From positions 1 to 30,582 of the forward strand of contig NZ_CP065048.1 in NCBI RefSeq assembly GCF_015689175.1: DNA of 30,582 bases. The letters are read 5' to 3'. Origin of the DNA: Mycobacterium kubicae. Lineage in GTDB: Bacteria > Actinomycetota > Actinomycetes > Mycobacteriales > Mycobacteriaceae. Position numbers and translations under genes: made by a program. Shown one piece after another: positions 20,116-29,015 of the stretch; within the stretch, counting starts at the first letter, position 1; the number at the start of each line of letters is the position of its first letter. The notes under the pieces were generated by a model. The model saw only the letters and a program-made list of their open reading frames with translations. It searched no databases and was not told the origin of the DNA.

Positions 20116-23100
20116 ATGTCGATACCGCGGTCGCGGTCCTCGATGTGGCGATCGCGGTCCTGATGGCGATCGCGAAGCCAGGTTGCGTCCAGGTGACGCT
20201 GGTAGGCGCCGCGAATGGTGGCCTGGAGTTGATCTGCGCGGGTGAGGCTGGCGCGCAGCTGGTCGTCGAGCAGCGCGGGGTGCACGCGCCGTAGCTGGGT
20301 GAGCGCGGCATCGAGGTCCGGAGCAGACGGGCGTGGGGCGGTGTCAGATGGCGTGTGGTCACCGAGGGTGGTGGTCCAGGGCAATTCGGTGTGCAGCAGG
20401 CCCAGGAGCCGTTGTGAGGGCTGCGGGGGCCATGTTCGGCGGCCGGTGGTGTCGAGCAGGATGAGGCCAGCCTGCGTGGTGGCTGCGTGTTCGGCGAGGT
20501 CGGCCAGCACTGCCGGGTCGGCGGTGGCGGCGTCTTCGACGATGAGCAGGGCGCCCGGGGGCAATTGCCACTGCCTGGTGGTGATGTGGGTGCGGGCTTC
20601 GGTGATGTTGGCGGCGGTGTCGGCGAGCTCATCAGCGACGGCACGCTCGGCCTGGTCGCGGGTGGGGCTGCACCACAGGATTTTGCGGTCGGCGGCTGCT
20701 GCTGCGCTGTGCAGGGTGTGTAGGGCCGCGCGGCGCTCGGTCGAGTGTGGGGCGTCGATGACGGTGACAGCGAAGGGCAGGCGGGCTGTTCTGGTGAGCG
20801 CGGCGGCGGTGGTTGGGGGCAGGTCGCCGATGGCACCGGGGGCAAGGCGCAGGGGCCGTTGGGGGTGGTAGCGGCTGGCGGCTTGGAGCACGCGTAGCTC
20901 GGTGGCCAGGTCGTGGCGTTGGGCGCTGAGATATTCAGTGGAGCGGGTTTCGGCGGCGGCGAAGGCCAGGGCGGCGGCCGCTTCAGCACGGTCAAGTTGC
21001 GCGAGCAGCTGATGGTGGTGGCGGCGCGCCACCTGCAGGGCCTGGTGGTCGACGTCGCGAGTGCGGGCGAGCAGCGCGTCGACGTCGGCGCCGCTGATGA
21101 TGCGATCGGGTCCGCCGGCGGCCTGGGCTCGGGCGGCGAGTGCTTCTGCAAGTGGCCCGTGGTAGTGCTCGGCGGGCGTGATCTCGGGTAAGGCCATGGC
21201 GCGTAGCTGGATGTCGAGTGTGGCGGAGGCGATGTCGAGCGGGTCGGCATCGGGCTGGGCCTGCAGTTCGGCGAGTTGGGTGCGTGCCCATGCGAGGCTG
21301 GTGTGCGCGGCTTCGTAGTCGGCTTCGGCATCGGCCCATTGGGCGACGACGTCTTGGACCGCGAGTAGATAGGGGCGGTCGGCATCGGCGCGGGCCCGCA
21401 GCTCGACGATCTGGGCGGCGGCCGCGCACATCGCCGGGCCGCGGTCGTTGCGCACTGCATCAACGAAGGCAGCCAAGTCCGCTGTGCTGGCGACGAATTC
21501 GTTGCGCAGTGCGCGCGCGTCGGCCATCGCGGCCGGCAACGGTAACGGCTCAACCGGACGGTCGGGTCGCAGGTCGGCGAAGTCCAGACCGGCGTCACGG
21601 CCGCCCAACGGGATCTCTTGGCCACCACGATGGTGCGGCAGCTCGTCGACGTCGCGGCCGGCCAGCGCGGCGCCGGTGTCGATGCGCTGCTCGCCGAGCG
21701 GGTCGGGGGGAAGTTGTTCTTCTTCCTCGGGGTGCAGTGGGGGTTGGTCGGGGAGTGGGTGCTCGGTGTTGTCGTGGTGGCCGCCGATCAGGTCGACGGT
21801 GTAGGTGATGGCGCGGGCGTATTGGTGGGCGGGGATGGTGTGGTCGGGGTCGACGTCGGCGAGGTGTTCGGCGGCGACATGCAACAGGCCGGCGGGGGTC
21901 CAGCGGGTGGGGTCGGCGGCATTGACCGCCGAGACAAGGCCGGGCCAGGCCGGGTCGGCGATGATGGATTCGGCGGCCGCAGATCCAAAAACGTTGTGCA
22001 GGTCGGTAATCCAGGCCGGGCGTAGACCGGCATCGGGAGTGTCGAGGGCGGCCGCGGGGGTGAGTTCGGCGGCAAGTCGCCACCACAGCGCGGCGGCGGG
22101 CAGCTCGTCGGGCAGGGGTTGTTCGGTGGCGGCCGCGCGAACCAGGACAGGCAGATCGGGGCGGCTCATGGCAGCTTCGGTCAGGCGCGCAGCCAGTTGC
22201 GGCCAGTACCCGTCGGCGCGGATACGGGGGTCGATGGAGTCGATGAGCTGCTCAAAGCGGCGGGTGTGCGGGTTCTGGGTGCGCACGACCGCTTGGGCAC
22301 GTTCTTCGAGCAGTTCCTGGATGGCGCGGGCGCGCACGGCGTACTGCGGTGGCCCCAACAGTCGGGTGTCGTCGACAGCGACGTGGTGGGCGGCGCGAAA
22401 GACCGCGATTTCAGCGGCAAGGGGCCGGTTGGCGGCCAGCACGGGCTTGGCCCACGCCGGTGCGGTCGCCGGCGTCCAGTGGTGGATGACGGTCTCGCGG
22501 ATCTCATCAACCAACTCGGTGACCAGCGCTGCGCGCCGGGCCAGGTAATCGCCCCACTCGGGGTCGTCGGCCAACAATGCGGGGGTGGCGGGCAGCCACC
22601 GCAGCGGCCCGATCCCGGCCGAGTGTCCACCGGTGGGATCGATGCGCCAGTCCAGAACCGCAGCGGGATCGTGAGCGCTAAACAGCTCACCGACGTTGGC
22701 GGCCTCGCTCAGCGTGGCCACCGGGTCACGCCCATCGGCGGCGACGAGAGCCAGGTGTTGGCACAGCACCGGCCATGCCTCGGCGCGGGTCAAACCCGGG
22801 TAGAGCTGATCGGCGGTGAGGTGCAGTTGCGCCAGCAGCGCCGGGGACGCCACGTGGTGGGCCGCCCGACCCAAGGCGTCGTGATACATCGCCGCGGCCG
22901 GACCCAACCGCACGAACGGGTCACGGGCCTGGCGTGCGGCGGTGGTGGCCGAGACCTGGGCATCGTCGCGGGCCAGGGTTTTCGTCAAGACGTCGACGGC
23001 GGTTTCGGGGTGAGTTGCCTTGGGGGACAACACCCGATGCGGGTCGGACTCGGCGGTGGATAGGTAGATGTGGTTTTCGACGCGACCACGCGTTAAGGCC

Positions 23101-25955
23101 ACGTAGAGCAGTTGGCGGGTGAGATGGCCGCCGCCGACAATATGGCAGGCGTACTGGGCAGTCAGGCCTTGCGTGAGGTCCACGGTGGCCGCATAGCCCA
23201 GGGTGACGTGGGTTTTTACGTAGTCTGCGGGCAAGGTGATGCGCTGACCGGAATCGAGATGGGTGGCGATCACCGACCCATCGGCGCGCACCCGATGAAC
23301 CGTGTAGCGATAGCCATTGCGCACGTAATCGGTGCGACCCAGCCGCAGACCGCGGGCATTCTCGCGGCTGCGGATCACATCACCCGCCGAGGCGGCCAGC
23401 CCATCGGACAACATGACTTCCCGGCCCACACGCCCGCCAGTGGCGGCGAGGCGATCCAGGCGAGCGCGGGCATTGAGGGTATCGACGATGTCGTTGGTGG
23501 GCGCCAACAGCAAGGAATCGCGGCCAGCAGCCAGGTCGGCGGCCCACGCGGTGTAGGCCATGTCGGCGGCAGTCTGATCAGCACCGACGTGCACCCGCTG
23601 GTGGTCGATGTAAAACCCGAGGCCGGTGGGGTCACCGTTGCGGATCGCCAGGGTGGCTGCGCTTTCCGCGGTGGAGCCAAAGCGCACCAACTCAGACAGC
23701 GTCAGTGCGCCGGTTTCCTGGGCGATGTCGCGCAGCACACCGCCAGCGGAGATGGACGCGAGTTGGCCGTCATCGCCGATGAGGATGATGCTGGCGCCGC
23801 GCGCTAACGCGTGGGCGATCACCGCATCAAGTTCCACGGTTCCGGCTTTGCCGGCCTCGTCGATGATGAGCAGCGTGTCGGGGCCGACCGTGGTGAACCA
23901 CTGCGGCGCAGCGGGGCGAGACGAACCGCCTGGGGCGGCCGACCACACATATTTGGCGATGGTGTCGGTGGGGGCTGACAGATCCGCGCCGAGTTCGATG
24001 GCGGCCGCCGCGGTGGGGGCCAAACCGAGGACGATACCGCCCGAGGAGCGCCAAGCCTGCGATAGCGCGGCCATCGCGGTCGTCTTGCCGCTGCCGGCCG
24101 GAGCCAGCGCCAAGGCCAGCCGCCGCCCCCCTGTGGCCATCTCGCGGACCAGGGCGACCTGGCCCTCGTTGAGGTGTTTTCCGCGTGCGGCCGAATCAGC
24201 CAGCGCCAGCTCGACATCGCTGTCGGCGACCGTGCGGCCGCCGAGCTGGCGGGCAGCAGCAAGGATGCGTCGCTCAGCAGCCAGTACCTCATGGCAGGTG
24301 TAGGTGGTGCTGCCGTGGCGGGTGTAGACGCTGGTTCCATCGCGGCGGCGCAGCGGCGCCGGTTCACCCATGTCGCCGTCGTCGAGGTCGATGTGGGCCA
24401 CCGACAGCGGCTCGGACAACGCGACCTGCGTGATCTGATCGGCCAACGTCGCGTTGGTGGCATGCCCGCTGCTCCGGACGAGGCGCTGCGCTTCGGCGAG
24501 CACGTGGTGGCGCTGCCAGGTTGCCCGCGACCGAGCCACCGTGGCGATAACTTTCGTCGCAGCCGCCTTGATCCAATCGTCGTCGACGGCGTCGAGCTGC
24601 CGGGACGAGGTGGACAAAATCTTGCCCAGCATGGCGGTCAGTTCCCGCGCCCCGCCCAGGACTTCGATGGCTTGTCCGCGCCATGTCTGACGCTGCTCGG
24701 CGAGCGATCGGGGTTCGTGTTTGGCCTCGCGGGTTTCCAGGGTCGCTTGTTGGGCCAGCCCGATGGCTTCCACGGTCGTGGGCTCGCGGCCATGGGCCAC
24801 CTGGAATTGCTTGGCGAGCTCGGCGGTGCGGGCTTCGATCGCCAGTCGCCGCGAGGACCAGGCGGCCATCAGCTCGGTCGACATGCCGATGATTTCGCGC
24901 ACCGGGCGCTTGCCGCGGCCCTCGCTCGCCACGTCGGCGAACCGCAGCGCCAGCCGCTCGCCCAGGTGGGCCTCCAGCCGCGTGTTGTACAGCTCGGAAG
25001 CTGCGACCGTGAACTGATGGATCGGCCGGCCGTCCAATGCCAACCAGCGCAGCACCCCATCAGGGCCAACGGTGGCGACCTTGTTGGAGATCGCCACATG
25101 GGTGTGCAGATCCGGGTCGCCGGCGCGGGAGTCACGGTGGGTGAACGCGGCTCCGATGAGTCCGGTGGTGTCGACCTGGGCGACACCATCAGTACCGGAA
25201 CGGGTGAGCGCGGCGTGCGTTTCCAGCCACGCCAGCGCATCGGTCACCGCCGCGTCGTGGCATTCCTCCACGACTTTCGCGACGTCGCGCGGCGCGATCG
25301 CCCACAAGCTCGACACCGACTTCACCGGCGAAAACGTCAAGTCGTAGCCGGCGACCGCGGTGGTGCGGGCGCGGGTTTCTCGCGCGATAAAGCCAGTCAG
25401 TTCACGATCGTCAGCGGGCGCGCGGCCGTATTGCTCGGCGAATATTCTGCGCGCGACGACGGTGCGGATCGCGGCGCGGGTGGGCGCGTCGATGGACGCG
25501 GCTGATGGCCTACCGGCTTGTTCGTTGTGGTCGCGGTAGGCCACTGCCAGGGCGCGGGCAAACGTGGTTTCCCCGTCGCGGATATAGAACTTGCGACCCA
25601 GTTTGGCGGCCTCGATCGCCGCGAGACCGTGCACCCCGCGTGCGGTCACATAGTCAGCGATCACATCGGCGTTGGGATGCAGCCCCTCGCCGAACAACGC
25701 CTTCATTTGAGCTTCGGTGACCTGGGAACCCTCCGGCACCGCCCATACCTTGGCCACATCGTCGGCTGAAACCTGGCGCGCCCCAGTGGATTGCAGCGAC
25801 GCCAAACCAGACCCCACCCACCGGCCCGGAGACTCACCTTTCGACGAGTAGTAATCGATCAGCGGTGCCCGCCCGCGGGCCGTAGCATCCACAGCAGCGA
25901 CCTGCCGGATCAGGTACTCATACCCGTTGCCGGCAGTGAGCTTATGCATCGTCAT
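20112..25955 (-). CDS. traA: MobF relaxase-helicase (TraA/TrwC type)
   Basis: The product has 1,947 residues from the ATG at 25955 (a second ATG is at 25949; the frame is open to 26129). Residues 1-300 are the TrwC-type relaxase: the tyrosine pair at about 35-36 in DYYSSKGESPGRW, the FSPVKSVS segment near 208, and the three-His metal site (H273, H284 and H286 in HRDSRAGDPDLHTH). A RecD2-like helicase follows, with Walker A APAGSGKTT at about 618-626 and Walker B LLIIDEAG at about 695-702. A second P-loop-like domain near the C-terminus is degenerate. It nicks oriT, stays bound to the 5' end and unwinds the plasmid for conjugative transfer. No type IV secretion or coupling-protein gene is in the window, so transfer would need a helper. 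Confidence 0.93.
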   Translation of the reverse strand: MTMHKLTAGNGYEYLIRQVAAVDATARGRAPLIDYYSSKGESPGRWVGSGLASLQSTGARQVSADDVAKVWAVPEGSQVTEAQMKALFGEGLHPNADVIADYVTARGVHGLAAIEAAKLGRKFYIRDGETTFARALAVAYRDHNEQAGRPSAASIDAPTRAAIRTVVARRIFAEQYGRAPADDRELTGFIARETRARTTAVAGYDLTFSPVKSVSSLWAIAPRDVAKVVEECHDAAVTDALAWLETHAALTRSGTDGVAQVDTTGLIGAAFTHRDSRAGDPDLHTHVAISNKVATVGPDGVLRWLALDGRPIHQFTVAASELYNTRLEAHLGERLALRFADVASEGRGKRPVREIIGMSTELMAAWSSRRLAIEARTAELAKQFQVAHGREPTTVEAIGLAQQATLETREAKHEPRSLAEQRQTWRGQAIEVLGGARELTAMLGKILSTSSRQLDAVDDDWIKAAATKVIATVARSRATWQRHHVLAEAQRLVRSSGHATNATLADQITQVALSEPLSVAHIDLDDGDMGEPAPLRRRDGTSVYTRHGSTTYTCHEVLAAERRILAAARQLGGRTVADSDVELALADSAARGKHLNEGQVALVREMATGGRRLALALAPAGSGKTTAMAALSQAWRSSGGIVLGLAPTAAAAIELGADLSAPTDTIAKYVWSAAPGGSSRPAAPQWFTTVGPDTLLIIDEAGKAGTVELDAVIAHALARGASIILIGDDGQLASISAGGVLRDIAQETGALTLSELVRFGSTAESAATLAIRNGDPTGLGFYIDHQRVHVGADQTAADMAYTAWAADLAAGRDSLLLAPTNDIVDTLNARARLDRLAATGGRVGREVMLSDGLAASAGDVIRSRENARGLRLGRTDYVRNGYRYTVHRVRADGSVIATHLDSGQRITLPADYVKTHVTLGYAATVDLTQGLTAQYACHIVGGGHLTRQLLYVALTRGRVENHIYLSTAESDPHRVLSPKATHPETAVDVLTKTLARDDAQVSATTAARQARDPFVRLGPAAAMYHDALGRAAHHVASPALLAQLHLTADQLYPGLTRAEAWPVLCQHLALVAADGRDPVATLSEAANVGELFSAHDPAAVLDWRIDPTGGHSAGIGPLRWLPATPALLADDPEWGDYLARRAALVTELVDEIRETVIHHWTPATAPAWAKPVLAANRPLAAEIAVFRAAHHVAVDDTRLLGPPQYAVRARAIQELLEERAQAVVRTQNPHTRRFEQLIDSIDPRIRADGYWPQLAARLTEAAMSRPDLPVLVRAAATEQPLPDELPAAALWWRLAAELTPAAALDTPDAGLRPAWITDLHNVFGSAAAESIIADPAWPGLVSAVNAADPTRWTPAGLLHVAAEHLADVDPDHTIPAHQYARAITYTVDLIGGHHDNTEHPLPDQPPLHPEEEEQLPPDPLGEQRIDTGAALAGRDVDELPHHRGGQEIPLGGRDAGLDFADLRPDRPVEPLPLPAAMADARALRNEFVASTADLAAFVDAVRNDRGPAMCAAAAQIVELRARADADRPYLLAVQDVVAQWADAEADYEAAHTSLAWARTQLAELQAQPDADPLDIASATLDIQLRAMALPEITPAEHYHGPLAEALAARAQAAGGPDRIISGADVDALLARTRDVDHQALQVARRHHHQLLAQLDRAEAAAALAFAAAETRSTEYLSAQRHDLATELRVLQAASRYHPQRPLRLAPGAIGDLPPTTAAALTRTARLPFAVTVIDAPHSTERRAALHTLHSAAAAADRKILWCSPTRDQAERAVADELADTAANITEARTHITTRQWQLPPGALLIVEDAATADPAVLADLAEHAATTQAGLILLDTTGRRTWPPQPSQRLLGLLHTELPWTTTLGDHTPSDTAPRPSAPDLDAALTQLRRVHPALLDDQLRASLTRADQLQATIRGAYQRHLDATWLRDRHQDRDRHIEDRDRGIDI

Positions 25956-26007
25956 CGTCACTGCAGTGCCGTCCCTTTCCAGGCGCACGCTAGAGACCTC
26001 AGAGACG

Positions 26008-26082
26008 ATCTGTCCCACACAGATGGGCCGGTTCTTAAGAAACCGTGACCTTAATGCAAGAGGTGTGTGGTGTCTGGGGTGC
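26008..26082. promoter_or_regulatory. Candidate oriT/relaxase promoter region
   Basis: Two dyads stand side by side upstream of the relaxase gene: ATCTGT-5nt-ACAGAT (26008-26024) and CGGTT-CTTAAG-A-AACCG (26029-26045). A GT-rich strand follows at 26063-26082 (GTGTGTGGTGTCTGGGGTGC). MobF origins are usually intergenic, next to the relaxase gene, with inverted repeats beside a GT-rich nic region, so this is the best candidate. The exact nic site cannot be read. The transposon inserted about 30 bp beyond it. Confidence 0.45.
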
Positions 26083-26107
26083 TTGAGAACGGTTGGTGCA
26101 GCTGGGG

Positions 26108-26112
26108 GTTGG
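26108..26112. repeat. 5-bp target site duplication, left copy
   Basis: GTTGG directly precedes the transposon's terminal TGT and is identical to 1541-1545 after the right end. Confidence 0.85.
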
Positions 26113-26198
26113 TGTCCCGTACGGGCCAAGGTTGCGAAATTCGGGGTTAGGTTGCGAGAAAGTTGCGAAGTCCCGAGTTAGGTTGCGAGTCGTTGCGG
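26113..26198 (+). repeat. Left transposon end with tandem TniA-binding-like boxes
   Basis: After the tip TGTCCCGTACGG, GTTGCGA boxes occur at 26131, 26151, 26162 and 26182 and a GTTGCGG at 26192. The 29-bp units 26131-26159 and 26162-26190 match at 24 of 29 positions. Offsets 18 and 49 from the tip are repeated in the right end. The array ends 25 bp before the tnsA-like start, so TniA binding could also repress the transposition operon. Confidence 0.88.
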
Positions 26199-26223
26199 GG
26201 CTAGGGGCGTTTGATCGCGAAGA

Positions 26224-26991
26224 ATGCTGGCTGTGACGGTCGTGTTATCCGACGCGGCGAACGTGGCCGCGGAGTCGGACACTGCGGAGTTGAGCTGGGT
26301 TACCGCCGAAGGTGTGCCCCAACGGCTGTCACCGGATCAGGCCGCGGCGGTTCCGTTTGAGGACGGGCTGCCGGTGCGCCGGTTCACCACCCGCAAAGGC
26401 CAGCGTCATCTGAGCGGTCGGTGGTGGTGCGCAACAACGACCGGCCATGTTGGGTTCGAGTCATGGCTGGAACGCGATCATGTGATGTTGCTGGATTTTG
26501 ATCCGGCAGTGGTGGGGATTGCGGCGCAACCGTTTTGGTTGAGCTGGTCGGATGCTAGCGGTTCGATAGTGCGCCATGCCCCGGACTATTTCGCGAGGCG
26601 CGCAGATGGTTCGGCGGTCGTAATGGATTGCCGACCGATCGAGCGACGCCGCGATAGCGATCGGGCGAAATTCGAGGCGACCCGGCGGGCGTGCGCTCGA
26701 TTGGGTTGGGAGTACCGACTGGTCGGCAGTGTCGAGCCAATCCTGGCTGCTAACACTCGGTGGCTGGCGGGCTATCGCCATCCGCGCCATGGCCATCCGC
26801 TGATCGCACAGTTGCTGGTTGAAGTATTCGCGACACCTCGCGGATTGATGCACGGCGCGGCGAAAGTTGGAGACCCGATTGCGGTGCTGCCAGTGCTGTT
26901 TCACCTGCTGTGGCGCCAGACGCTGACAGCGGACCTGACCTGCCCGCTGAGCGAGATGAGTGTGGTCGCCGTGGCTGGGGCGCGGAGTTGA
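26224..26991 (+). CDS. tnsA: TnsA-like heteromeric transposase endonuclease subunit
   Basis: The 255-residue product is the presumed 5'-strand nuclease of a Tn7-like transposase. TnsA cuts the non-transferred strands so that the element leaves the donor cleanly. The fold pattern is visible: FESWLERDHVMLLDFDP (residues 78-94, with the first acidic residue E79 or E83), VVGIAAQPFWLSW, HAPDYF with D121, and VVMDCRP (132-138). In Tn7 TnsA the last motif is Q-V-K; here it reads D135-C-R137, so the catalytic lysine is replaced by arginine. The same replacement may be common in actinobacterial homologues. The stop overlaps the likely TTG start of tniA. Start ATG 26224 has a weak ribosome-binding site. 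Confidence 0.8.
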   Translation: MLAVTVVLSDAANVAAESDTAELSWVTAEGVPQRLSPDQAAAVPFEDGLPVRRFTTRKGQRHLSGRWWCATTTGHVGFESWLERDHVMLLDFDPAVVGIAAQPFWLSWSDASGSIVRHAPDYFARRADGSAVVMDCRPIERRRDSDRAKFEATRRACARLGWEYRLVGSVEPILAANTRWLAGYRHPRHGHPLIAQLLVEVFATPRGLMHGAAKVGDPIAVLPVLFHLLWRQTLTADLTCPLSEMSVVAVAGARS

Positions 26992-29015
26992 CCAACCGTC
27001 CAAGCGTCCTGCGGCCGGGCGATTGGGTGGTGCTCGACGGCGTCGAGCACCAGGTGGTGGCGTTGGCCGGGACATCGGTGCGGCTGCGGTCGGTGGGTGG
27101 TGCTGAGCAGGTGATGCTGTTGACGCATCTGCTGTCGTGGCCGGGGTTCACCGTGCTGGGTCACGAAGAAGACTGTGGACTTGAGCCTTTCGGGTTGTTA
27201 GAGACCCTGCCACCGGCGGTGGTCGCTGCGGCGCGTGAGTGGGAACGCCACGTCATTGAGGTTGAAACCGGGTTTAGTCCGGACGCGCCACCGGACTCGC
27301 CCGCCCGTGATGGGTTCGACCCGGCGGTGACCACGCTCGGCGAACGCGACGCAGCCAAGGCCGCCGAGCTTGGGGTGGGTGTGCGCACGGTACAGACGCG
27401 CCGGGCGCGGTATGCCCGACAAGGTTTGTGGGGCCTGGTAGATCAGCGGGCATCCCGGGAGTGGGCGGCCACAGGACGGGCTGATGCGCGGGTGGTGGCC
27501 GCGGTCGGCGAGGTGCTGGCTGCTGAGACCGACACGTCGACGGGCACCCGGTCGCGGCTGATGCGGCGGGTGGTGAGGAAGATCGAGGACGAGTACGGAC
27601 CGGGGGTTGTGCCATTGCCAGCGCGCACGGCGTTCTACCGGCTCGTCGAGTCGCTGGCCGCTGGCCGGCACACCTTCGGATCGGCGGTCACGCGCCGCCA
27701 GACCGCCAACCGCCCGCAGGGGATGTTCACGCCGAGCTTCGCGGCCAGGCCGGGTGAACAGGTGCAGATCGATTCGACCCCGATCGATGTGATGGTTTTG
27801 CTGGACAACGGAACGCCGGCAAGGGCGGACTTGACGATCGTGGTCGACATCGCGACGCGCACAATCCCGACCGCGGTCCTGCGCCCGGTGGGGACCAAGG
27901 CGGTGGACGCGGCCCTGCTCCTGGCGAAGATGGTAGTGCCCGAGCCGATGCGGCCGGGGTGGTCGGCGGCGTTGCAGATGTCGGCGTCAGTGCTGCCGCA
28001 CGCCCGGCTGGTCGATATCGACGCACGGATGCAACTGGCGGCGGCCCGGCCAGTGATCGTGCCGGACACGATCACCATCGACGGCGGGAAGGTGTTCGTC
28101 TCCGAGACGTTCACCCGAGCCTGTGAGCAGCTGGGGATCTCGGTACAGCAGGCGCGCCCGCGCACACCGACCGATAAGGCAATCGTGGAGGCCACGTTTT
28201 CGGCGATCAACACATTGTTCTGCCAGCACGTGGCCTCCTACACCGGGTCGAACCCGACTCGCCGCGGCAGCGACGTGACCGGAGCCTGGACGCTGCCCGA
28301 GCTGCAGGACCTGCTCGATGAGTGGCTGCTGGCGGGCTGGCAGAACCGCCCACACGACGCGCTGCGCGACCCGCTGGCCCCGCGTCGGATGCTCAGCCCC
28401 AACGAGAAGTACGCCGCATTGGTGGCCGCGGCCGGTTATCTCCCACTGACGCTGTCGGGGGAGGACTACCTGGAGTTGCTGCCGGTGAGCTGGCGGCAGA
28501 TCAACGCCTACGGCATCAGACTCGACTACCGCACCTATGATTGCCCCGAACTGGGTGTCTATCGGCTGCAGCACTCCGGGATCAACGCCCGCCGGGGACT
28601 GTGGGAAGTGCACTACGACCCCTACGACGTCAGCCGGGTGTTCGTGCGGACCCGCGATGGGTGGCTGACTGTGCCCTGGACACACCTACCGATGGTGTCG
28701 GCCCCGTTCGCCGAGTTCACCTGGCGCCACGCGCGCACCATCACCGCCCAACGGGGCCAAGACGACCGTAACGAAACCGAGGTCGCCCGGGTACTTGACG
28801 ACCTACTGACCCGCGCCCAAGCCGGGCCGGTCGACACCCGCACCGACCGCATCGCCGCCCGGACCCGCTTGGCTTTGATCGACCGTCCCCGCCTACCGGC
28901 GCCACCGGCAACGGCGGTCCATGCAGAGCCCGACGACGAATCCGCCGATGAACCGCTGGCCACGGTGATCCCATTCGGGGTCTTCGACGCCGACGTCGAG
29001 GCCGACCGATGGTGA
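26988..29015 (+). CDS. tniA: DDE transposase, TniA/TnsB type (Mu transposase C-terminal)
   Basis: The product has 675 residues from the TTG at 26988, which overlaps the tnsA-like stop (TTGA). A GTG at 26910 would add 26 residues inside tnsA, and the product would then have 701. The N-terminus has a small beta domain (LRPGDWVVLDGVEHQVV), then an HTH (AAELGVGVRTVQTRRARYARQGLWGLVDQR, residues about 125-155). The catalytic core is an integrase fold with D262 in QIDSTPID, D365 in TIDGGKVF and E401 in KAIVEATF, the last two 36 positions apart. A Mu-C beta-barrel follows near 500-560, with a helical tail that should bind TniB. It joins the 3' ends to target DNA and binds the terminal boxes. Confidence 0.93.
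   Translation: MTNRPSVLRPGDWVVLDGVEHQVVALAGTSVRLRSVGGAEQVMLLTHLLSWPGFTVLGHEEDCGLEPFGLLETLPPAVVAAAREWERHVIEVETGFSPDAPPDSPARDGFDPAVTTLGERDAAKAAELGVGVRTVQTRRARYARQGLWGLVDQRASREWAATGRADARVVAAVGEVLAAETDTSTGTRSRLMRRVVRKIEDEYGPGVVPLPARTAFYRLVESLAAGRHTFGSAVTRRQTANRPQGMFTPSFAARPGEQVQIDSTPIDVMVLLDNGTPARADLTIVVDIATRTIPTAVLRPVGTKAVDAALLLAKMVVPEPMRPGWSAALQMSASVLPHARLVDIDARMQLAAARPVIVPDTITIDGGKVFVSETFTRACEQLGISVQQARPRTPTDKAIVEATFSAINTLFCQHVASYTGSNPTRRGSDVTGAWTLPELQDLLDEWLLAGWQNRPHDALRDPLAPRRMLSPNEKYAALVAAAGYLPLTLSGEDYLELLPVSWRQINAYGIRLDYRTYDCPELGVYRLQHSGINARRGLWEVHYDPYDVSRVFVRTRDGWLTVPWTHLPMVSAPFAEFTWRHARTITAQRGQDDRNETEVARVLDDLLTRAQAGPVDTRTDRIAARTRLALIDRPRLPAPPATAVHAEPDDESADEPLATVIPFGVFDADVEADRW

Noticed and set aside
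22119..23063. 314-codon plus-strand ORF
   Set aside because: It is also antisense to the relaxase gene and rich in Gly, Arg and Gln without motifs.
24174..25505. 443-codon plus-strand ORF inside the relaxase region
   Set aside because: It is antisense to the well-supported helicase and relaxase domains, has no family resemblance, and is the expected shadow frame in GC-rich DNA.
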